A program made the position numbers and the translations under genes. Below, piece after piece: positions 1 to 5,255 of a stretch of 7,924 nucleotides of DNA (within the stretch, counting starts at the first letter, position 1; the number at the start of each line of letters is the position of its first letter). The notes beneath the pieces were generated by a model. It ran no database searches. It was not told where the DNA came from and saw nothing but the letters and a program-made list of their open reading frames with translations. The DNA comes from an uncultured Treponema sp. GTDB lineage: Bacteria; Spirochaetota; Spirochaetia; Treponematales; Treponemataceae. The DNA lies in NCBI GenBank assembly GCA_945833725.1, contig CAMAFU010000078.1:1-7924 (forward strand), written 5' to 3'.

Positions 1-400
1 GAAGTTTCTGCGTTTTTTTGAAAAGCACAAGTTTGTCCGTTGCGGGATTGTTTTCTATCATGTCTTCAAAAAGGCAGCGTTTGAATGTTGAATAGTCAGC
101 GTAAAAATTGTCGGTAATCTGCTTTTCTTCGCTCAAAGTTTCGTGCTTGAGCTTTAAGGGAATGTCGTTTTTAAGTTCGGTCAGGATGTTGTAATTCGGC
201 TCCGGCTTAATCGTGTAGTTCAAAACAGAGCAGAACACGTCGCGGATAAAGCCTTCCTGGTACTGTTCCTCTTTTAGCGCACGGATATTTTCGATTTTTG
301 TTTCGTTTTTGTAGTTTGTGCAGAAGAGTTCATATTTTTCGCGTAAAAGGTTTGCGTCAAGTTTTGCAAGATATTTTTCGATTATTGATTTTTGAAACAT
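1..400 (-). CDS. Type IIG (Eco57I-like) restriction-modification protein, N-terminal part, nuclease segment apparently missing
   Basis: The frame starts at the ATG read from 400-398 and runs off the window edge, giving 133 visible residues. GGAG at 411-408, 7 nt upstream, is a good ribosome binding site. Residues 34-79 (KIENIRALKEEQYQEGF, then NYTIKPEPNYNILTELKN) match what I know of the N-terminus of type IIG enzymes that fuse an endonuclease to an adenine methyltransferase. Residues 80-133 (DIPLKLKHETLSEEK, FYADYSTFKRCLFEDM, DKLVLFKKTQKL) match the helical linker that normally lies after the nuclease domain and just before the methyltransferase. In the family a PD-(D/E)xK nuclease of roughly a hundred residues (with ADGAI and IELKST-like motifs) separates these blocks; here they are joined in frame. 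I infer a methylation-only or inactive protein, but the methyltransferase lies outside the window. It is divergent from the pdxT remnant. Confidence 0.72.
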   Translation of the reverse strand, partial: MFQKSIIEKYLAKLDANLLREKYELFCTNYKNETKIENIRALKEEQYQEGFIRDVFCSVLNYTIKPEPNYNILTELKNDIPLKLKHETLSEEKQITDNFYADYSTFKRCLFEDMIENNPATDKLVLFKKTQKL

Positions 401-527
401 TTTGGTTCTCCGTCTGGTGGTTTACCTGTGTTTTAGTTTAGCATTTTTGGGGGGAGAATTTTCTATAAAAAGTGTAAAACGGAAGAAATGTTCTATCTTT
501 TTAAGACCATCAAGACAGGCAAATAAA

Positions 528-775
528 GTGAAAGTTGCCGTTCTAGCTCTGAAGGGAGCTTTTATTGAACACGAAAAAGGCGAAAGTACATTACAGGGAA
601 AATTCCAATGACATTTATTCGTGTCCCTTGCATAGAAAGAGTTTCAAAAGAAGTAGAAGTGCTGGCCGAATTTCAGGGAAAAACAGTAGCCGCCCGATAC
701 AAAAACCAGACCGCAGTAGGTTTTCACCCGGAACTAGCCGAAGACACAACTTTTTACGACTGGTGGCTTTCATAA
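528..775 (+). pseudogene. pdxT: Decayed pdxT (glutaminase subunit of pyridoxal 5'-phosphate synthase)
   Basis: Three pieces of PdxT can be read in order. A GTG at 528 opens KVAVLALKGAFIEHEK, the family's N-terminus. This is joined directly to GESTLQGKF, which corresponds to the GGEST loop normally found about 30 residues further on; this frame stops at 609-611. In another frame, 608-775, 55 residues follow: FIRVPCIERV, EVEVLAEFQGKTVAAR and FHPELAEDTTFYDWWLS, the family's C-terminus with the catalytic His and Glu of FHPEL. The central part containing the nucleophilic Cys (GTCAG motif) is absent. Intact PdxT is about 190-200 residues; about 80 remain. The product cannot act as a glutaminase. 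No pdxS, its usual partner, is visible. The last piece has its own ATG (608) and a weak GGGAAAA upstream, so a short peptide could still be made, but I see no reason to think it works. Confidence 0.85.
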
Positions 776-781
776 AAGGTA

Positions 782-907
782 AGGGGAAAAGCCTTTCCCC
801 TGGGTTCAGCCGCAAGTCGCTCCACAAGTGCCAAAGTAAACTTTGCCACTTGCTCCGCTTTGTTGCGTCTTCACCACACCCCATTCTCCTAGGGGCTTAC
901 GCCCCTA
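782..907. repeat. Cluster of three hairpins in the spacer downstream of the pdxT remnant
   Basis: Three inverted repeats stand in a row. AGGGGAAA (782-789) pairs perfectly with TTTCCCCT (794-801) over a 4-nt loop. CAAGTGCCAAAG (825-836) pairs with CTTTGCCACTTG (841-852) with one mismatch. TAGGGGC (890-896) pairs perfectly with GCCCCTA (901-907). None is followed by a T-run on either strand, so they are poor intrinsic terminators. The stretch is more GC-rich than the genes around it. Open frames crossing it resemble no protein I know. It looks like a palindromic intergenic repeat element, but without the rest of the genome its copy number is unknown. Confidence 0.6.
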
Positions 908-959
908 AAACCCCACGGCAATATGTTATCCCAAAATGGAGCCGGGAGTTGATGTAAGC

Positions 960-993
960 GTCAAACCAATACAAAATTTCTACTGTTGTAGAT
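960..993 (+). CRISPR. Solitary Cas12a (type V-A)-type CRISPR direct repeat
   Basis: Positions 975-993 read AATTTCTACTGTTGTAGAT. As I recall it, this is identical to the 3' part of the Francisella novicida Cas12a repeat, the part kept in mature crRNA. The stem TCTAC (979-983) and GTAGA (988-992) closes a TGTT loop, as in Cas12a pseudoknot handles. The bases before it (GTCAAACC from 960) also suit the 5' end of such repeats, which often begin GTCAAA or GTCTAA, and give a unit of 34-36 nt. No second clear copy occurs in the window and no cas gene is visible. A chance match of 19 bases in about 16 kb of both strands is very unlikely. The identity of the motif is secure; whether it is transcribed or processed is not. 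Confidence 0.8.
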
Positions 994-1001
994 TAGTCTT
1001 A

Positions 1002-1010
1002 TGATATAAT
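1002..1010 (+). promoter_or_regulatory. Extended -10 promoter for the thioesterase gene
   Basis: TGATATAAT at 1002-1010 is a perfect extended -10 (TGnTATAAT). There is no good -35; the place where it would lie (about 982-987, ACTGTT) falls inside the CRISPR-like repeat. Transcription would begin near 1017 and give a leader of about 85 nt before the ATG at 1101. Confidence 0.6.
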
Positions 1011-1014
1011 GAAT

Positions 1015-1077
1015 GTAGGCGGCTTCATGCCTGCACTTCATAAAATTTGATTCACACCTCCGTGCGTCGCCGCTAAC
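1015..1077. repeat. Imperfect palindrome in the thioesterase leader
   Basis: GTAGGCGGC at 1015-1023 and GCCGCTAAC at 1069-1077 are inverted copies apart from one inserted and one missing base. They bracket a 45-nt middle that includes the short pair AGGC (1017-1020) and GCCT (1029-1032). Because the predicted transcript starts near 1017, the leader RNA could fold on itself just before the ribosome binding site at 1092-1095. It may be a small repeat element rather than a regulator. Confidence 0.4.
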
Positions 1078-1100
1078 ACGCTGTTTTATAAGAGGACATT

Positions 1101-1826
1101 ATGGTATTTTCATCAAAATTTTATATTGGCTATAGCGACATTACAAAGGATTTTTCAATTTCCAATACTGCAATTCTTAAACTATTCGAAAATGTTGCAT
1201 CAATGCACAGTCGTGTGGCAAAAGATGACATTAACGAAAGCGATGGCCGCTGGTTTTTGACTGGTTATCATGTAAAAATTTCAAAGCGACCTGTTTATGG
1301 TGAAACTGTTACAATCAACACCTGGAGCCGGGATATGAAAGGCGTTCAGGCAAGCCGCGAATTTGAAATTTATAATGAAAAGGGAGAACTTTGTTTAATC
1401 GGAATTTCAAACTGGATTAGAATTAATGCAGCAACTCAACGACTTGAACGCATTTCGTCTGAATTATATCAGGCTTACGGAAGTGAACCGGAGCGTACAA
1501 ATTTCAATTATTCCTGGATCGAAAAATTAAAAGAAAGCGAATCCTATGATTTTGAAAAAGAATTTCACATAGAACGAAATTTTATCGATGCCAATAATCA
1601 CATGAACAATGTCTATTACCTGGACCTTGTAACTAACATTTTGCCAGAAGATGTTTATCAAAAAGGCGATGCAAATGAATTTATCATTATGTACAAATCG
1701 GCAATTAAATATGACGAAACCGTAAACTGCGGTTTTGCAGCAACCCCTGATGGCTATTGCGTTACAATCAAATCTCAAGACAAAACTGAACTCAAAGCTG
1801 TAATTAAATTGTCAAAGAGTATATAA
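1101..1826 (+). CDS. Acyl-ACP thioesterase (FatA/FatB-like, double hotdog)
   Basis: This 241-residue protein should hydrolyse acyl-acyl carrier protein in the cytoplasm, releasing free fatty acid and ending chain elongation. GAGG at 1092-1095, 5 nt before the ATG, fixes the start. The N-terminal hotdog spans about residues 5-115, with the substrate-side helix (NTAILKLFENVASMH) and the WFLTGYHVKISKRP and NTWSRDMKGVQASREF strands of the family. The C-terminal hotdog starts near 150 and carries FIDANNHMNNVYYLD (161-175), whose D163, N165 and H167 match the catalytic D-x-N-x-H motif. Length is normal for bacterial members. One oddity: at the family's YxxE segment, where a Glu (and in plants a Cys next to it) contributes to catalysis, this protein reads YKSAI (198-202), with Ala in place of Glu. 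It is transcribed alone; the nearest strong terminator is about 210 nt downstream. Chain-length preference cannot be read from the sequence. Confidence 0.88.
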   Translation: MVFSSKFYIGYSDITKDFSISNTAILKLFENVASMHSRVAKDDINESDGRWFLTGYHVKISKRPVYGETVTINTWSRDMKGVQASREFEIYNEKGELCLIGISNWIRINAATQRLERISSELYQAYGSEPERTNFNYSWIEKLKESESYDFEKEFHIERNFIDANNHMNNVYYLDLVTNILPEDVYQKGDANEFIIMYKSAIKYDETVNCGFAATPDGYCVTIKSQDKTELKAVIKLSKSI

Positions 1827-1855
1827 ATTTTACGATAATTACTTCAAGGCCGTTC

Positions 1856-1940
1856 CCCCAAGCCCCAGTAAACTGTGTCTTGGGGTCGCAGTATTGCGGG
1901 CTCGGTACCCTCGGTGCTTTGCACCTGCCTACGGCAGCCC
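1856..1940. repeat. GC-rich hairpin block downstream of the thioesterase
   Basis: CCCCAAG (1856-1862) pairs with CTTGGGG (1879-1885). GGGCT (1898-1902) pairs with AGCCC (1936-1940) and encloses GGTGC/GCACC (1913-1917 with 1921-1925) and CTGCC/GGCAG (1925-1929 with 1933-1937). The two inner hairpins share one base, so the block may form a branched or alternative fold. No T-run follows. It resembles the 782-907 block in being GC-rich and palindromic, but I see no long shared sequence. Confidence 0.5.
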
Positions 1941-1983
1941 TCCATGTTGCTAACGGAATAAGGTTTGATGATGTGATTTACTT

Positions 1984-2006
1984 ATAATGCTGTCGTGCTG
2001 CATTAT
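1984..2006. repeat. Perfect 7-bp inverted repeat over a TATAAT
   Basis: ATAATGC (1984-1990) and GCATTAT (2000-2006) are perfect inverted copies 9 nt apart. The left arm overlaps TATAAT at 1983-1988. No convincing -35 lies at the usual distance. It could be an operator-like site or part of a small transcription unit ending at the terminator near 2081. Confidence 0.3.
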
Positions 2007-2036
2007 GCGTGAAGAATTGGAGCACCGCCGCAGGCG

Positions 2037-2084
2037 TTCAAAAAAAGGGGCTGGCAAAATCTTTTGGCAGTCCCTTTTTTTGAA
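2037..2084. terminator. Strong bidirectional intrinsic terminator
   Basis: The arms 2037-2059 and 2062-2084 are inverted copies: TTC plus seven A, a GGGG-CTGGC core and AAAA on the left; TTTT, GGCAGTCCC, seven T and GAA on the right. One G-T type pair and one mismatch interrupt the stem. The A-run and T-run make it a rho-independent terminator on both strands. It lies about 210 nt after the thioesterase and upstream of the pckG promoter, so it insulates the two units. Confidence 0.8.
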
Positions 2085-2087
2085 TGG

Positions 2088-2132
2088 AGCGCGTTAGTCG
2101 CGGAAGTGCGAAAAGTCTGACGGCTTTAGCCG
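2088..2132. repeat. GCGTTAG-type element with short hairpin
   Basis: AGCGCGTTAGTCGCG (2088-2102) matches, inverted, 12 of 15 bases of the sequence at 1068-1082 upstream of the thioesterase. A short perfect hairpin follows, CGGCT (2121-2125) with AGCCG (2128-2132). The pair brackets the thioesterase and its downstream spacer. The rest of 1827-2200 shows no protein-coding signal I trust. Confidence 0.35.
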
Positions 2133-2202
2133 GCACGCCCGTAAAATAATGTTTTTAAGATGTTCCTGCTGTTTTTTGATGGCTTAAAATCTTTATAAAT
2201 AA

Positions 2203-2231
2203 TTGAATACAAACTTCAAAAATATTATAAT
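2203..2231 (+). promoter_or_regulatory. Sigma-70-type promoter of pckG
   Basis: TTGAAT (2203-2208) and TATAAT (2226-2231) are separated by exactly 17 bp. Transcription should begin near 2238, leaving a leader of under 30 nt. This is the best promoter in the window. It also argues that the GTG at 2232 cannot be the start of the protein, because it would lie before the transcript begins. Confidence 0.8.
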
Positions 2232-2249
2232 GTGCTTAATTTCTTATGT

Positions 2250-2255
2250 AAGGAG
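2250..2255 (+). promoter_or_regulatory. Ribosome binding site deciding the pckG start
   Basis: AAGGAG lies 9 nt before the ATG at 2265. It selects this ATG over the in-frame GTG at 2232, which has no such site and would add 11 residues (MLNFLCKEILT) foreign to the family. Confidence 0.8.
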
Positions 2256-2264
2256 ATTTTGACA

Positions 2265-4109
2265 ATGACACTTGATGAAATTAAAAATCCAAAAATAAAA
2301 GCTTGGATTGAAGAATGTGTTAAAATGTGTGAACCTGACGATGTTTATGTTTGCGACGGTTCAACTGCTGAGTATGATCGTTTGGTTAAAAAATGTGTAG
2401 ATTCTGGTCTTGCTACTCCTTTGGCAAAAAAACCAAATAGTTTCCTTTTCCGCTCTGATCCTTCTGATGTTGCTCGTGTAGAAAACAGAACTTTTATTGC
2501 TTCAAAAACTAAGGAAGCTGCCGGTCCTACAAATAACTGGATCGACCCTGAAGAACTTAAAGCTACAATGAAAGGTCTTTACAAAGGTTGTATGCATGGT
2601 CGCACAATGTATGTAATTCCTTTCTGTATGGGTCCTCTTGGTTCTCCTATTGCTAAATGCGGTGTTGAACTTACCGACTCTGAGTATGTTGTTTTGAACA
2701 TGGACATTATGACTCGTGCCGGCGAAAAAGTTTGGCAGTATCTTGGTGACGACTTTGTTCCATGTCTTCATTCTGTAGGTAAACCTCTTAACAAGGGTGA
2801 ATCCGACAACGGTATTTGGGCTTGTGCTCCTGTTGATCAGAAATACATTTCTCAGTTCCCGGAAGAACACCTTGTTTGGTCTTACGGTTCTGGTTACGGC
2901 GGAAATGCCCTTCTCGGTAAAAAATGTTTTGCTCTCCGCATTGCTTCTGTAATTGCTCACGAAGAAGGCTGGCTTGCTGAACACATGCTCATTCTCAAAC
3001 TTACTAATCCAGAAGGAAAAGTTAAGTATGTTACAGGTGCATTCCCTTCTGCCTGTGGTAAAACAAATCTTGCTATGCTTATTCCAACTATTCCTGGCTG
3101 GAAAGTTGAAACTATCGGCGACGATATTGCATGGATGAAATATGGTGAAGATGGTCGTCTTTATGCCATTAACCCTGAAGCTGGTTTCTTCGGTGTTGCT
3201 CCTGGAACTTCTGCAGAAAGCAATAAAAATGCTCTTGTTTCTGCTTCTAAAAATACAATTTTCACTAACTGTGCCCTTACTGAAGACGGTGATGTTTGGT
3301 GGGAAGGAATTGGCTATCCTGCAACAGGCAACCTTGTTGACTGGAAAGGAAACACTCGTCCTGCATTCCCTAAAGATAAGGCTCCTAAAGGCGAAGAAAT
3401 GGCTCATCCAAATGCTCGCTTTACAGCTCCTGCTAATCAGTGTCCTTGTATTGCTCCTGAATGGGAAGATCCAAAAGGTGTACCTATCAGTGCAATTCTC
3501 TTTGGTGGACGCCGCCCTTCAACAATTCCTCTTGTTCATCAGAGCCGCAACTGGAATCACGGTGTATTCCTTGGTTCTATCGTTGGTTCAGAAATTACTG
3601 CTGCTTCTACAATCGATACTTCTATGGTTGGTAAAATCCGCCGCGACCCATTCGCAATCCTTCCATTCTGTGGATACAACATGGGCGATTATTTCCAGCA
3701 CTGGATCAATGTAGGTAAAGCTGCAAAAGATCAGGATAAACTTCCTAAAATCTTCTATGTAAACTGGTTCCGCAAAGACGACAACAATGCAGAACTTCCT
3801 GGCGGATTTATGTGGCCTGGTTACGGCGACAACAGCCGTGTTCTTGCATGGATTTTCGACCGCTGCGATGGAAAAGACAACTTTGTTGAAACTCCAATCG
3901 GTTACATGCCTAAAGAAGGTGCTATCAATACAGAAGGTCTTCCTGAATACTACAAAAAGACTCTTCCTGCAATCACTTCTGTTGATAAAGAAGGCTGGTT
4001 GAAGGAATGTAAAGATATTCGCGAAAACCACTATCCAAAATTCGGTGCTCATCTTCCAAAAGAACTTGCTGAATGTTTGGATGACTTGGAAGCTCGCTTG
4101 AGCAAATAG
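2265..4109 (+). CDS. pckG: Phosphoenolpyruvate carboxykinase (GTP)
   Basis: The 614-residue enzyme interconverts oxaloacetate plus GTP with PEP, CO2 and GDP in the cytosol; in fermenting anaerobes it often runs toward oxaloacetate, on the way to succinate. Family blocks are intact: GRTMYVIPFCMGPLGSP near residue 110, YGSGYGGNALLGKKCFALR (about 205-224), the P-loop GAFPSACGKTN (258-268) with the active-site Cys264 and Lys266, GDD at 285-287, WNHGVFLGSIVGSE (430 onward), PFCGYNMGDYFQHW and IFYVNWFRKD. Lys219/Lys220, His240 and Asp287 fall where the metal ligands of the vertebrate enzymes lie, at a constant offset of 24 from their numbering. The Cys-containing P-loop and overall length mark the GTP class, not the ATP class (pckA). 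Codon use is strongly T-ending, which fits high expression and explains long open frames on the other strand. It has its own promoter and terminator. Confidence 0.97.
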   Translation: MTLDEIKNPKIKAWIEECVKMCEPDDVYVCDGSTAEYDRLVKKCVDSGLATPLAKKPNSFLFRSDPSDVARVENRTFIASKTKEAAGPTNNWIDPEELKATMKGLYKGCMHGRTMYVIPFCMGPLGSPIAKCGVELTDSEYVVLNMDIMTRAGEKVWQYLGDDFVPCLHSVGKPLNKGESDNGIWACAPVDQKYISQFPEEHLVWSYGSGYGGNALLGKKCFALRIASVIAHEEGWLAEHMLILKLTNPEGKVKYVTGAFPSACGKTNLAMLIPTIPGWKVETIGDDIAWMKYGEDGRLYAINPEAGFFGVAPGTSAESNKNALVSASKNTIFTNCALTEDGDVWWEGIGYPATGNLVDWKGNTRPAFPKDKAPKGEEMAHPNARFTAPANQCPCIAPEWEDPKGVPISAILFGGRRPSTIPLVHQSRNWNHGVFLGSIVGSEITAASTIDTSMVGKIRRDPFAILPFCGYNMGDYFQHWINVGKAAKDQDKLPKIFYVNWFRKDDNNAELPGGFMWPGYGDNSRVLAWIFDRCDGKDNFVETPIGYMPKEGAINTEGLPEYYKKTLPAITSVDKEGWLKECKDIRENHYPKFGAHLPKELAECLDDLEARLSK

Positions 4110-4173
4110 TTCAGGCAGTTTTCAGAAAATTGCATTGTTAATGTTCAGTTAATTTTACAATTTTCAAAATATT

Positions 4174-4218
4174 AAAAGCCTTCCTAAAATGTGTTTCACT
4201 TTTCGGGAAGGCTTTTTT
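4174..4218. terminator. Intrinsic terminator between pckG and the ABC operon
   Basis: AAAAGCCTTCC (4174-4184) pairs perfectly with GGAAGGCTTTT (4206-4216), followed by two more T. The 21-nt loop may pair further (AAAA and GTG with CAC and TTTT, one bulged T). On the minus strand the stem is followed by TTTTAATATTTT, so it can serve both convergent units. Confidence 0.85.
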
Positions 4219-4256
4219 ATGTTTAAGTGAAAATTTTGAGGAATGTATTCTGCCTT

Positions 4257-5255
4257 TTAAAATTCCAGATGCCTGATTATTTTAAGGTATACTGTTGAGG
4301 TATTTTTTAGTTCCTGCTGGTCTGTAGGTAAATCTACCGTTATAACACTGCTGTTTTGCAGCCGTATTTTATATCGTGTTACCTGTCCTAAAAATGATGA
4401 CGAAATGATTTTTCCTGTAAGATCGTAATTGTCGTTATCTGCCGGCAAAATCCACTCCGGCCGCACACCAATTCTTTTTCCGTTAAATGTAAAGAAATTT
4501 GCCCTTCCTACAAAATCAGCAACAAATTCTTCTGCCGGGTGAAGGTAAATTTCTCTGGGAGTTCCTTCCTGCAAAAGATGTCCGTTTTTTAATACGGCAA
4601 TTTTATCTGACATTGAAAGGGCTTCTTCCTGATCGTGGGTAACATAAATGGTTGTTATGCCAAGTTCTGATTGAATTTCTTTAAGTTCTTCCCGCACCTG
4701 AACGCGCAGTTTTGCATCCAAAGAAGAAAGAGGCTCGTCCATTAACAGAAGTTTTGGTTCAAGTACAAGTGCCCTTCCCAATGCAACACGCTGCTGCTGA
4801 CCACCGCTTAATTCGTGGGGGTAGCGATCCAGTAAATCGGCAATACCTAAAATCCGGGCTGTTTTGTGTATTTTTGCAATATTTTCGTTTTTTATGTCAG
4901 CTTTGTTTTTATAAAGTACTGAGTTATGGCGGTTCTTTTTTATTTCAAGACCGTAAAGAAGATTTTTTTCGACAGTTATGTGAGGAAAAAGTGCGTAGTC
5001 CTGAAATACTATGCCAACCTGCCTTTTTTCTGTTGGAATTGAAGCTTGATTTTCGCCGTCTATAAAAATTGAACCGGAGTCGGGCTGTAAAAACCCAGAA
5101 ATAAGACGGAGCAGTGTTGTTTTGCCGCATCCTGAGGGACCTAAAAATGTTGTAAAGGAACCTTTTTCGATGTTTAGGGAAAAATTGGAAACTGCGGCTG
5201 TTTTTCCGAAACTGTAAGAAACATTATCGAAGGTTAAACTTGCTGATTTTTCCAT
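4257..5255 (-). CDS. ABC importer ATP-binding protein (FbpC/PotA-like)
   Basis: This 332-residue ATPase powers the importer encoded with it, on the inner face of the cytoplasmic membrane. All motifs are present: Walker A GPSGCGKT (39-46), Q-loop Gln85 in VFQDYALFPH, signature LSGGQQQR (149-156), Walker B LLLMDEP (169-175) with Glu174, D-loop SSLD (177-180) and switch His207 in VTHDQEEA. After about residue 250 a TOBE-like regulatory domain follows (IGVRPEWI at 262-269). Between the helical-domain segment YGLEIKK and KTARILGI (about 106-130) there are some 15-20 more residues than I expect for FbpC-type proteins, rich in Asn and Lys. The ATG lies inside the end of the permease gene, a 22-nt overlap with no strong ribosome binding site, which suggests translational coupling. 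The class serves ferric iron, polyamine, phosphonate and similar importers; the ATPase does not tell which. Confidence 0.93.
   Translation of the reverse strand: MEKSASLTFDNVSYSFGKTAAVSNFSLNIEKGSFTTFLGPSGCGKTTLLRLISGFLQPDSGSIFIDGENQASIPTEKRQVGIVFQDYALFPHITVEKNLLYGLEIKKNRHNSVLYKNKADIKNENIAKIHKTARILGIADLLDRYPHELSGGQQQRVALGRALVLEPKLLLMDEPLSSLDAKLRVQVREELKEIQSELGITTIYVTHDQEEALSMSDKIAVLKNGHLLQEGTPREIYLHPAEEFVADFVGRANFFTFNGKRIGVRPEWILPADNDNYDLTGKIISSSFLGQVTRYKIRLQNSSVITVDLPTDQQELKNTSTVYLKIIRHLEF

Noticed and set aside
782..801. The perfect hairpin 7 nt after the pdxT remnant as its terminator.
   Set aside because: No T-run follows on either strand; GGGTTC follows on the plus strand.
565..957. A 130-codon plus-strand frame and an 89-codon minus-strand frame over the pdxT remnant and hairpin block.
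   Set aside because: Both cut across the recognisable PdxT frames and the palindromes, and neither translation resembles a protein.
1040..1058. A possible second, degenerate CRISPR repeat: AAAATTT at 1042-1048 lies 69 nt after the same seven bases of the clear repeat, close to one repeat-plus-spacer length.
   Set aside because: The bases after it do not form the stem-loop and share almost nothing with the repeat. Seven matching A/T bases are expected often in such DNA.
1987..2097. A 36-codon frame starting at the ATG at 1987.
   Set aside because: It has no ribosome binding site and reads straight through the terminator stem, giving a low-complexity peptide.
1068..2102. Integron cassette with attC-like sites around the thioesterase.
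   Set aside because: attC sites run from YAAC to GTTR. Here CTAAC is on the left and GTTAG on the right of the gene, so the cassette boundary orientation is wrong, and no integrase is visible.
2502..3407. A 301-codon open frame on the minus strand inside pckG.
   Set aside because: It lies opposite strongly conserved pckG sequence and its product resembles nothing. It is explained by the T-ending codon bias of pckG, which leaves few stops on the other strand.
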